5,720 bases of DNA. Source: JBGSWL01 sp041752455. GTDB lineage: Bacteria; Pseudomonadota; Alphaproteobacteria; Rhizobiales; Rhizobiaceae. Within the stretch, counting starts at the first letter, position 1. Each line of letters starts with the position of its first letter. The notes under the pieces were generated by a model that ran no database searches, was not told the origin of the DNA, and worked only from the letters and a program-made list of their open reading frames with translations. The position numbers were made by a program, and so were the translations under genes. Shown here one piece after another: positions 1 through 5,720 of this stretch. The stretch covers positions 1 to 5,720 of the forward strand of contig JBGSWL010000177.1 of assembly GCA_041752455.1 (NCBI GenBank). Direction: 5' to 3'.

Positions 1-43
1 GCGCGATCTGGCCGGCGAGACGGTGGAGGTCATGGCGCTATGA
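1..43 (+). CDS. xdhA: Xanthine dehydrogenase small (FeS/FAD) subunit, C-terminal end only
   Basis: The frame starting at base 2 reads RDLAGETVEVMAL and stops at TGA 41-43. Only 13 residues are visible, so the identity rests mainly on position. The stop overlaps the xdhB start in an ATGA arrangement, the usual translational coupling of xdhA to xdhB in alphaproteobacteria. XdhA carries the two [2Fe-2S] clusters and FAD and passes electrons from the molybdenum subunit to NAD+. The rest of the gene lies to the left of the window. Confidence 0.72.
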   Translation, partial: RDLAGETVEVMAL

Positions 44-2370
44 ACGAGCATGTCACCAAGGTTCAACGCGCGGTCGTCGGCAAGGGCATCGCCCATGACA
101 GCGCCGCGCGCCATGTGGCCGGCGAAGCGGTCTATATCGACGACATGGCGGAGCTGCCGGGCACGCTGCATGCGGCGCTGCTGCTGTCACCGGTGGCCGC
201 CGGAACGTTGCTGTCGGTAGACCGGGCAGTGCTTCTGGCCATGCCCGGTGTGGTCGATGTGGCACTTGCCGCCGACATTCCCGGCCACAATGACATCGCG
301 CCGATCATCGCCGGAGAGGCGCTGTTTGCCGACGGCGCGCTCGACTATCTCGGCCAGCCGATCGGCGCCGTCTGCGCACTGACGCAGGAGCAGGCGATCA
401 AGGCCGCCCATGCCGTGGCCCACGGCAAAGTGGTGCAAATCGAGACGCGCGAGCCGGTTCTCGATGTTGAAACCGCCCATGCGGCCGGCTCTTATGTTCT
501 CCCCGAACAGCGGCTGGAGCGCGGCGATGTGGATGCGGCGCTTGCCGGTGCCGACCGCATCATCGAAGGGCGGCTCGCCATTGGCGGCCAGGACCACTTC
601 TACCTCGAAACCCACATCGCCTATGCGATGCCGGGCGAAGACGGCGACATGACGGTTCATTCGTCGACCCAGCACCCGACCGAGGTGCAGCACCATGTGG
701 CCCATGTGCTGGGGCGCCTTGCCAACAGCGTCGATGTGCAGGTGCGCCGCATGGGCGGCGGCTTCGGCGGCAAGGAAAGCCAGGCAACGATCATCGCCGC
801 CGCCGCAGCGCTGCTGGCAGCACGCACCGGCAAGCCGGTGAAACTGCGTCTCAAGCGCGGTGCCGATATGAGCGCAACCGGCAAGCGCCACGACATGGTG
901 TCTTCGTGGCGGGTTGGCGTGACGAGCGAGGGCCGCATTCTGGGTGCCGACGTGCAGTATCTGGCGCGCGCCGGCAATTCCCCGGACCTGACCGGGCCGG
1001 TGATCACGCGGTCGCTGACCCATACGGACAACGCCTATTTCATTCCCGCTGCGCGCTTTGTCGGCCATGCCTGCAAGACCGACACGGTTTCCAACACGGC
1101 GTTTCGCGGTTTCGGCGGGCCGCAGGGCGTCATCACATCCGAAATCATGATCGACCAGATCGCGCGGGAACTCGGCCTTGAGCCCAATCTGGTGCGCGCC
1201 CGCAACTATTATGGCCCGGCAACCGGCGAAGTGACACCCTACGACCAGCCGGTGGAAAACAATCGCCTGGTCGAGGTGACCGAAGCGGTGCTCGCCTCGG
1301 CGCAATGGACCAGCCGTCGCGCCGAGATCGATGCGCACAACGCCGCCGATCCGGTGATCCGGCGAGGTCTTGCGATGATGCCGGTGAAGTTCGGCATCTC
1401 GTTCAACCTGCCGTCGCTGAACCAGGCCGGCGCGCTCGTCCATGTCTATCAGGATGGATCGGTGCACCTGAACCACGGCGGAACCGAAATGGGGCAGGGG
1501 CTCTTCGTCAAGGTGGCGCAGGTCGTCGCAGAGGTGTTCCAGCTCGACATCAACAAGATCAAGATCACCGCCACCCACACCGGCAAGGTGCCGAACACCT
1601 CGCCGACAGCCGCATCGACCGGTTCCGACCTGAACGGCATGGCGGCGTTCAAGGCGGCGAGCGCGATCCGGGACCGGATGCTGCCGGTTGCAGCCAAGCA
1701 TTTCGACGTCACCGAGGACGAGATCATCTTTCGCGAGAACCGCGTCCATGCGGCCAACCGGTCGATTGCATTCGGCGAACTGGCCAAGATGTGCTGGGCG
1801 GCACGCGTTTCGCTGTCGGAAGCGGGCCACTACGCCACGCCAAAGATCCACTGGGATGCCAAGCGCCTGAAGGGAAGGCCGTTCTTCTACTACACCTACG
1901 GCGCCGCCGTCGCCGAAGTGGCGGTCGACACGCTGACCGGCGAGAACCGCTGCCTGCGCGCCGATATCCTCGAAGATTGCGGCACCTCGCTCAATCCGGC
2001 CATCGACCTTGGCCAGATCGAAGGGGCCTTCGTGCAGGGCATGGGTTGGCTGACCTGCGAGGAACTGTGGTGGGACAAGGCCGGGCGGCTCAGAACGGTA
2101 GGCCCGTCGACCTACAAGATCCCCGGTTCGCGCGACGTGCCGCCGGTCTTCAACGTCGCCATGCTCGACAATGCGCCAAACGCAGAAGACACCGTGTTCC
2201 GGTCAAAGGCCGTGGGTGAACCGCCGCTGATGCTGGCGATTTCGGTGTTTCTGGCGATCCGCGACGCCATTGCCGGCCTTGGCCCGGTCAACTGGTCACC
2301 GCCGCTGGAAGCCCCGGCGACGGCCGAGCATGTGCTGGAAGCGATTGCTGCGGGACGTTCAGTTCGCTGA
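40..2370 (+). CDS. xdhB: Xanthine dehydrogenase large subunit, molybdopterin-binding
   Basis: This is the molybdenum-cofactor subunit of cytoplasmic xanthine dehydrogenase, which hydroxylates hypoxanthine to xanthine and xanthine to urate in purine breakdown. The 776 residues match the roughly 777 of Rhodobacter capsulatus XdhB. An a/b hammerhead domain (about residues 25-135) is followed by the two cofactor-binding domains. Visible motifs are STQHPTE (Gln211), GGGFGGKE (239-246, Glu246), ITRSL (Arg324), AFRGFGGPQG (Phe358), EMGQG (Gln486) and VGEPP (Glu727, the catalytic base). As I recall the R. capsulatus numbering, Gln197, Glu232, Arg310 and Phe344 each sit 14 residues lower, so the xanthine pocket, including the Glu/Arg pair that separates xanthine dehydrogenases from aldehyde oxidases, appears intact. 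The ATG lies in the ATGA overlap with xdhA. The gene ends with a normal family C-terminus and overlaps the convergent neighbour by 12 bases. No xdhC follows. Confidence 0.96.
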   Translation: MNEHVTKVQRAVVGKGIAHDSAARHVAGEAVYIDDMAELPGTLHAALLLSPVAAGTLLSVDRAVLLAMPGVVDVALAADIPGHNDIAPIIAGEALFADGALDYLGQPIGAVCALTQEQAIKAAHAVAHGKVVQIETREPVLDVETAHAAGSYVLPEQRLERGDVDAALAGADRIIEGRLAIGGQDHFYLETHIAYAMPGEDGDMTVHSSTQHPTEVQHHVAHVLGRLANSVDVQVRRMGGGFGGKESQATIIAAAAALLAARTGKPVKLRLKRGADMSATGKRHDMVSSWRVGVTSEGRILGADVQYLARAGNSPDLTGPVITRSLTHTDNAYFIPAARFVGHACKTDTVSNTAFRGFGGPQGVITSEIMIDQIARELGLEPNLVRARNYYGPATGEVTPYDQPVENNRLVEVTEAVLASAQWTSRRAEIDAHNAADPVIRRGLAMMPVKFGISFNLPSLNQAGALVHVYQDGSVHLNHGGTEMGQGLFVKVAQVVAEVFQLDINKIKITATHTGKVPNTSPTAASTGSDLNGMAAFKAASAIRDRMLPVAAKHFDVTEDEIIFRENRVHAANRSIAFGELAKMCWAARVSLSEAGHYATPKIHWDAKRLKGRPFFYYTYGAAVAEVAVDTLTGENRCLRADILEDCGTSLNPAIDLGQIEGAFVQGMGWLTCEELWWDKAGRLRTVGPSTYKIPGSRDVPPVFNVAMLDNAPNAEDTVFRSKAVGEPPLMLAISVFLAIRDAIAGLGPVNWSPPLEAPATAEHVLEAIAAGRSVR

Positions 2371-4404
2371 GCTGGCAGCGGGCCGGCTGCGGGAGGGAAA
2401 AGCGATGATGCCTTGGTCTGCATCATGATGCGCGCTTTGAATGAAGTCCTGAAGAGCCTGGACCGCCACATCCCTTTTGCCATGGCTTACAATGTGACGG
2501 ATATCTTCGATCAAGGCTTGACAGCGCGGTATGGTGTGAACCGGGATAGCCGCTTCTGTTATGTGCCCTTCGGCCACTATTCGACCCCGCTCGCCCATCC
2601 CCAGTAGCTGTTCTTCCAGCTTTTCGCCGCGTTTCCGGCCGGTTTCGACGATCGCTATGTCGCGCCCGGGTGCCTTGCCAGTGAGCCGGATCATGGTCTC
2701 GGCCAATTCGTGGATGGCAACCATGTCACCCATCTCCGGGACATAGACTTGCGAAGGTTCCTTGCTGCGACTGACGTCGAGGGCAGCGGCGCACAGCAGC
2801 ATGTCGGCGGCTTCTCCCTTTGTCATGAAGAAGCGCTTCATGCGCTTGTCGGTTACCGTCACCGGCCCGCCTTTGGCAATCTGGTCCTCGAACACGCCGA
2901 TAACAGACCCATCGCTCGCAAACACATTGCCGAAACGCACCGAGCAAAAGCGGGTCTCATCAGATGACCGGACCCGGTCGAGGCTTGCCGAAAGGATCTC
3001 GCCGGTCCGCTTGGTCAGGCCGAGAAGCGTGGCTGGATCGGCGGCCTTGTCGGTAGAGACAAACACGAATTGGCCCGCGCCGGCACTGATCGCAGCCTGT
3101 GCCGTCGTCCAGGTTCCCACGACATTTGTCATCAGCGCCGACGCCCAGTTCTGGTCGACCAGGTCAACATGCTTGAGGGCCGCTGCATGAAAAACGATGT
3201 CCGGCCGGGTTTCGGCAAGAAGTCTTGTCATGATGTGGCTGTTGGCGATTTCGGCGACATGACCACTGCCAAGACCCCCTTCCGGCGCCAGCACTTCGCG
3301 GTACCAGCGAAAGACGCCGAACTCGGAACGATCGGCAATCGCGACATGCAACGCGCCACGTTTCAGGCAGTGACGGCTGAGGCCGGTGCCGATGGAGCCA
3401 GCCCCACCGGTAACGAGAACCCTTTTTCCAGCGACGGAAGTATCGAGCAAAGTCTCGGGAAAGCTCATTTCGGTGCGGTTGATGAAACTCTTGATGTCGG
3501 AAGACGACAGCGCATGCGTGGATATGTTGGCCTGACCGACCGTATCCAGGGAGAACTCTCGCACGGCTATGCCAAGCTGCCGGAGCCGGACAACCGCATC
3601 CAGACGCTCGGCCCTTGAGCGGAAACCGCGATTGCCCACAAGTCCCTGCGTCACCTGGATATCGGACCGCTGAAGCCTGGCAATGGCCGATCCGATGGAT
3701 GCCATGCCTCCGGCGACCCGAACGCCTGAGAGATACCGTCCGTCCAGCGTCCTGTCGGTTGCAACGACGAGCATGATGGACGGCGCGGACGGATCGAGGG
3801 ACCGGTACAATTTCAGTGCCACAGCTGCCTCGTCGGCGCCGCCGACAAAGACCGTGGCGAGACGATCGCTGCGAAAGTCCTGCTTGGCGGCCTCCAGATA
3901 GTCGCTTGCAAGTCGATATCCGATGCGCACAAGGGACGCCAATACTGCATGCAACAGCACGAAAGCTGCAAAGAACCGCCATTCCGAAGCTTCAGTGGCA
4001 GAAACCATTGCTGCAATGATGCCCAAAATGAAGAGGTAGGTGGTGCAGGCAATGGTGGCTATGGCCAAGTTGAAAAAATCTGCCGAAGAGGCGAAGCGCC
4101 AAAGGCTGGAGTAGGCCCTGAATGAGCCCATGATCATGATGCAGCCGGCCACCGCGACGATCCAAAGAATACTTGCGGGAATAGGCTCACCCGCCACCGG
4201 AACGGGGCTGCGGGAAATTACAAGTGCGATCGGCAGGATCGCAAGCAGGATCATGCTGTCAACGGCAATCACAGCCCAGCGACGCATAGCCTGGCTTGGC
4301 TTGCCTGTGTTCGCTTCAGTCAAAATGTGCCCCATCTCCAGACGATCCGTCGGACCACAGACCGTCTGGCGAAAACGCATAACACAATGAAGGCCAAGAA
4401 ACAT
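2359..4404 (-). CDS. Membrane nucleotide-sugar 4,6-dehydratase/epimerase (CapD/WbpM/PglF family)
   Basis: The product is an inner-membrane enzyme that probably modifies a UDP-sugar, for example UDP-GlcNAc to a 4-keto-6-deoxy sugar, for capsule, exopolysaccharide or O-antigen. The 681 residues are near the top of the family range (about 600-670). Four hydrophobic segments lie at about 43-63, 79-94, 110-134 and 143-160. A first nucleotide-binding-like domain starts at VFVGGADEA (185-193). The catalytic short-chain dehydrogenase domain has TGGAGSIG (332-339), HAAALKHV (406-413), STDKA (450-454), LGLTKR (461-466), VRFGNVFASDGSVI (489-502), GGPVTV (512-517) and GEKLEEQL (593-600). Thr451-Asp452-Lys453 match the catalytic residues reported for PglF, but the usual Met/Tyr eight residues after the Lys is Leu461. 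The start is uncertain: ATG codons at 4404, 4380 and 4335 all precede the first membrane segment and none has a well-spaced ribosome site. The end overlaps xdhB tail to tail. The exact sugar substrate cannot be told from sequence. Confidence 0.92.
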   Translation of the reverse strand: MFLGLHCVMRFRQTVCGPTDRLEMGHILTEANTGKPSQAMRRWAVIAVDSMILLAILPIALVISRSPVPVAGEPIPASILWIVAVAGCIMIMGSFRAYSSLWRFASSADFFNLAIATIACTTYLFILGIIAAMVSATEASEWRFFAAFVLLHAVLASLVRIGYRLASDYLEAAKQDFRSDRLATVFVGGADEAAVALKLYRSLDPSAPSIMLVVATDRTLDGRYLSGVRVAGGMASIGSAIARLQRSDIQVTQGLVGNRGFRSRAERLDAVVRLRQLGIAVREFSLDTVGQANISTHALSSSDIKSFINRTEMSFPETLLDTSVAGKRVLVTGGAGSIGTGLSRHCLKRGALHVAIADRSEFGVFRWYREVLAPEGGLGSGHVAEIANSHIMTRLLAETRPDIVFHAAALKHVDLVDQNWASALMTNVVGTWTTAQAAISAGAGQFVFVSTDKAADPATLLGLTKRTGEILSASLDRVRSSDETRFCSVRFGNVFASDGSVIGVFEDQIAKGGPVTVTDKRMKRFFMTKGEAADMLLCAAALDVSRSKEPSQVYVPEMGDMVAIHELAETMIRLTGKAPGRDIAIVETGRKRGEKLEEQLLGMGERGRIVAEGHITEAAIPVHTIPRCQALIEDIRHIVSHGKRDVAVQALQDFIQSAHHDADQGIIAFPSRSRPAASSAN

Positions 4405-4478
4405 ACAAAATTTTAGTGGATCACCCGGCCTCTCTATTCACAAATGGAATCGAGATGTTTCCGGTCTGTCCGCATTCA

Positions 4479-4510
4479 GCTGATTCAGTGGCAAATCGCT
4501 TGTAATCAGC
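4479..4510. repeat. 7-bp perfect inverted repeat, operator-like
   Basis: GCTGATT (4479-4485) and AATCAGC (4504-4510) form a perfect inverted repeat with an 18-base spacer, so the arm centres are 25 bp apart. The left arm also overlaps the palindrome TCAGCTGA (4476-4483) and a direct repeat of ATTCAG (4474-4479 and 4483-4488). It lies just upstream of the candidate rightward promoter. It could be a binding site for a dimeric regulator. A chance 7-bp repeat in a gap this size is also possible, and no known operator is recognised. Confidence 0.3.
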
Positions 4511-4511
4511 A

Positions 4512-4539
4512 GTGAAAACGGCAAATATTACGCGATAAT
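4512..4539 (+). promoter_or_regulatory. Candidate sigma70-like promoter, rightward
   Basis: GTGAAA (4512-4517, four of six matches to TTGACA) and GATAAT (4534-4539, five of six matches to TATAAT) are separated by 16 bases. The predicted transcription start near 4546 falls inside the palindrome TTTACGTAAA (4542-4551) and leaves a leader of about 27 bases before the small ORF at 4573. This is a motif match only. AT-rich DNA produces such matches by chance. Confidence 0.4.
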
Positions 4540-4562
4540 GATTTACGTAAACCGCCTTTACG
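4528..4562. repeat. Three TTACG direct repeats at exact 15-bp spacing
   Basis: TTACG occurs at 4528-4532, 4543-4547 and 4558-4562, so the copies start exactly 15 bp apart. The middle copy is part of the perfect 10-bp palindrome TTTACGTAAA (4542-4551). The array covers the -10 box and expected start point of the candidate promoter, which is where a repressor would act. A fourth TTACG at 4645-4649 is out of phase. The regulator is unknown. Confidence 0.42.
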
Positions 4563-4572
4563 GAACTTTGTC

Positions 4573-4653
4573 ATGCCAATGCAGATTATTTTTTTGTTGA
4601 TTTTAGCGCAGATTGTTATATCCGATGGTTTGATGACCGGTAAATTACGTTAG
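4573..4653 (+). CDS. Candidate small hydrophobic membrane peptide, 26 residues
   Basis: An ATG at 4573 opens a 26-codon frame closed by TAG 4651-4653. A weak ribosome site, GGAA (4562-4565), lies 7 bases upstream, and the candidate promoter lies just before that. The peptide has a short start (MPMQ), a continuous hydrophobic stretch (IIFLLILAQIVI, residues 5-16) long enough to be a marginal membrane helix, then a polar, positively charged tail ending in GKLR. The GTG of the glycosyltransferase remnant begins 12 bases after the stop. T-rich DNA encodes hydrophobic residues by default, so this may be chance. No homologue is recognised. Confidence 0.22.
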   Translation: MPMQIIFLLILAQIVISDGLMTGKLR

Positions 4654-4664
4654 GTAAAGTCATT

Positions 4665-4967
4665 GTGCGCTTAGGAGATGACCGCGTTGCCATTCTGCTT
4701 GCATCGTTCAACGGAGCGAAATTTGGGAAAGGTGCGACGCATGGCTCCAGCATGCCGCCAACTCACATTGAGCGTGAAGCAGTTGTCGGTAGTTTTCGAC
4801 GTATGAGGCCTCTTTCCGGGTGGGTTCCGGCCCGAGTCGATTTCAGTATGGATGGCACGCCGAGTTGCACTGCACACGAAGAGGTTAGCAATCCGCACTT
4901 TGTGCCGACACTTTTGCAGTTTTTGATTGCCCAGGCATGCACAAGAAATGCAGGGCTGTATAGATAA
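4665..4967 (+). pseudogene. Probable remnant of a family 2 glycosyltransferase (N-terminus only)
   Basis: A 100-codon frame starts at GTG 4665. Residues 7-19 read RVAILLASFNGAK, very close to the first strand and nucleotide-binding start of GT2 rhamnosyl/glycosyltransferases, where the usual pattern is VAILLATYNGxKYLxEQLxSI. The match ends there: the expected EQLxSI helix and any DxD motif are missing in this frame, and the other two forward frames downstream contain stops and no GT2 motifs. The remaining residues (about 20-100) look like no family I know and overlap the front of the next gene. I read this as the stub of a decayed or recombined glycosyltransferase, which fits the surface-polysaccharide context. 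The evidence is one short motif, so coincidence cannot be excluded. Confidence 0.45.
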
Positions 4968-4980
4968 ATTGAATATCAGG

Positions 4981-5583
4981 ATGATACAGAAAACGAGGAT
5001 TTATGCTACAAAGCTGCCGATGTATATTTTCGGCAAAGTTACACAGCGCGGCGTTCTGCGCTATATAGATCGACAGCTTGGTCCGTATACAAACGCATCA
5101 ACATCCACGCCTGTCGTGATATGCAATCTGAAGTGGGCTCACTCGCTGCTTGAAATATTCTTTCGCCACTACTCTGCCATGGGAGTTACTGACTTTGTCG
5201 TCGTTGGATCAGAAAAGCAGTGTGAAATTGCGGCGGAGAGCATCGCAAAAGCAAAAGAAAATCCGGGAAGAACCGTCGGTATCTTGTCTCTGAAATCGGG
5301 TCGGCCCGTGCACCGCATTGTTTCCGCTCTTATCAACAACCGCTTCAGGGACCGGTGGTGTGTCATTGCGACGCCCGAACAATTTCTCATGTATCCGAGG
5401 ATGGGAAACCGCAAGCTCGCAGATTTCTGCGATTTCGTAGCATCTGAGCGTCGGCGCCATGTGTTTTCCATAGAATTGGATATGTACATGAATGCTTATT
5501 TGCCCGCTATGGCTCCGGAAGAGCCAATGCAGCACGAACGTATGGCATTGGAAACGGATGCGTGGTTCGTCGACGCTGGATGA
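4981..5583 (+). pseudogene. Glycosyltransferase family 2-like gene (Glyco_tranf_2_4 type), 3' end cut off by an IS
   Basis: The frame is open from TTG 4927 to TGA 5583. I take ATG 4981 as the start, though ATG 4948 is possible and neither has a good ribosome site. Counting from 4927, PVVICNLKWAHSLLEIFFRH (62-81) and MGVTDFVVVGS (85-95) match the opening of the family, whose usual form is VRNE...LPEWLxHHxxLGVDxFxxYD. WCVIATPEQFLMYPRM (144-159) matches the segment that normally reads DADEFLxYP or DPDEFLxYP, so the first metal-binding Asp is Thr149 and the second is Glu151. HVFSIELDMYMNA (178-190) matches the conserved LDMY region. WFVDAG (213-218) runs straight into the left end of the IS at 5581, whose first three bases supply the stop. 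Full-length members continue for roughly another hundred residues, so the product is probably truncated and inactive. Its base use is more AT-rich than that of xdhB. Confidence 0.7.
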
Positions 5584-5593
5584 CCTGCTCCCC
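5581..5593. repeat. Probable left terminal inverted repeat of the IS
   Basis: TGACCTGCTCCCC marks the junction between interrupted coding sequence and the leader of orfA. The exact outer base and the full repeat length need the right end, which is not in the window. Confidence 0.55.
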
Positions 5594-5644
5594 TGCAACG
5601 TCCGCACTTTGAGGTTAGTCTGTTCTCCAGCGAAGGAGACGGAC

Positions 5645-5720
5645 ATGAAGCGCAGCAGGTTCACGGAAGAGCAGATCATCGGTGTTCTGAAGGAGCATCA
5701 GGCGGGGCTGAGCGCGGCAG
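5645..5720 (+). CDS. IS3-family transposase OrfA, N-terminal part
   Basis: ATG 5645 is preceded by AGGAG (5634-5638) at a 6-base spacing, the best ribosome site in the window. The 25 visible residues begin MKRSRFTEEQIIGVLKEHQA, the well-known start of the helix-turn-helix protein OrfA (HTH_Tnp_1 family) of IS3-type elements. OrfA binds the element ends, and a programmed -1 frameshift with orfB normally produces the full DDE transposase. The gene runs off the right edge. Confidence 0.88.
   Translation, partial: MKRSRFTEEQIIGVLKEHQAGLSAA

Larger units (their letters stand above)
4405..4572. promoter_or_regulatory. AT-rich divergent control region between the dehydratase gene and the rightward genes
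   Basis: This gap separates the minus-strand dehydratase gene from everything transcribed to the right, so it should hold promoters for both directions. It is clearly richer in A and T than the xdh genes. A fair rightward sigma70-like promoter, a 7-bp inverted repeat and three phased TTACG repeats are listed separately. For the leftward gene I see only a lone -10-like TAAAAT (complement of 4410-4415) without a convincing -35. I see no tRNA, riboswitch or terminator here. Confidence 0.55.
5581..5720 (+). mobile_element. IS3-family insertion sequence, left end (continues beyond window)
   Basis: The element appears to begin at 5581 with TGACCTGCTCCCC, a 5'-TG terminus typical of IS3-family ends and close in form to IS407-like elements. 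About 64 bases later orfA starts with a good ribosome site. The preceding glycosyltransferase homology stops exactly at this junction. The right end, right inverted repeat and target-site duplication are outside the window, so the element's exact name, completeness and activity cannot be judged. Confidence 0.82.

Noticed and set aside
187..1851. Long 554-codon open frame on the minus strand inside xdhB
   Set aside because: It is antisense to a gene with a fully conserved active site, is rich in His, Arg and Gly as expected from GC-rich shadow frames, and shows no recognisable domain.
1305..2219. 304-codon plus-strand frame inside xdhB
   Set aside because: It is an out-of-frame shadow of xdhB with Arg-rich, low-complexity composition.
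2375..2390. Small GC-rich hairpin GCAGC/GCTGC just after the xdhB stop
   Set aside because: The stem is only 5 bp with no T tract, and it lies inside the coding sequence of the convergent gene, so it is weak as a terminator.
3164..3982. 272-codon minus-strand frame inside the dehydratase gene
   Set aside because: It is a shifted frame of the real gene and lacks its motifs. The real frame is intact, so no frameshift need be invoked.
4410..4415. -10-like TAAAAT on the minus strand before the dehydratase gene
   Set aside because: No -35 match at suitable spacing, and it would place the transcript start almost on the first ATG.
4594..4621. Second possible promoter, TTGTTG-16-TTATAT
   Set aside because: It is a weaker match than the one at 4512-4539 and lies in a T-rich tract where such matches arise easily. 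It remains possible if the small ORF is not real.
5209..5679. 156-codon minus-strand frame spanning the glycosyltransferase/IS junction
   Set aside because: It crosses the IS insertion point and is antisense to two recognised coding regions, so it is a chance frame.

Overview
The window looks like part of an alphaproteobacterial chromosome, most likely of the Rhizobiales. The left half is GC-rich, the xanthine dehydrogenase subunit matches the Rhodobacter/rhizobial type in length and in active-site spacing, and the insertion sequence at the right edge is of a kind common in rhizobia. The genus cannot be fixed from sequence reading alone.

Layout. Positions 1-43 hold the last codons of xdhA, the FAD/iron-sulfur subunit of xanthine dehydrogenase, which overlap by 4 bases (ATGA) with xdhB at 40-2370, the complete molybdopterin subunit. 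The accessory gene xdhC, often next in such operons, is not here. Instead xdhB runs tail to tail, with a 12-base overlap, into a minus-strand gene (4404-2359) for a large membrane-anchored nucleotide-sugar dehydratase/epimerase of the CapD/WbpM/PglF type. This is an entry enzyme for capsule, exopolysaccharide, O-antigen or protein glycans. Base use changes sharply upstream of that gene. Positions 4405-4980 are AT-rich and hold a plausible plus-strand promoter, three TTACG direct repeats spaced exactly 15 bp, a 7-bp inverted repeat, a candidate 26-residue hydrophobic small ORF, and what looks like the N-terminal stub of a decayed family 2 glycosyltransferase. A second glycosyltransferase-like gene (about 4981-5583) follows. 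It is cut off by an IS3-family element whose left end starts at about 5581 and supplies the stop codon. The window ends inside the element's orfA.

How the parts fit. Purine catabolism on the left is housekeeping. From 2359 rightward the content is surface polysaccharide: one probably intact sugar-nucleotide enzyme, then glycosyltransferase genes that are broken or decaying. This resembles the eroding edge of a variable surface-glycan locus placed beside a conserved metabolic operon. I see no convincing new defence system, CRISPR array or RNA gene. The most useful signals are the IS-truncated glycosyltransferase with an altered metal-binding motif, the Leu at the usual Met/Tyr active-site position of the dehydratase, and the phased repeats over the promoter.
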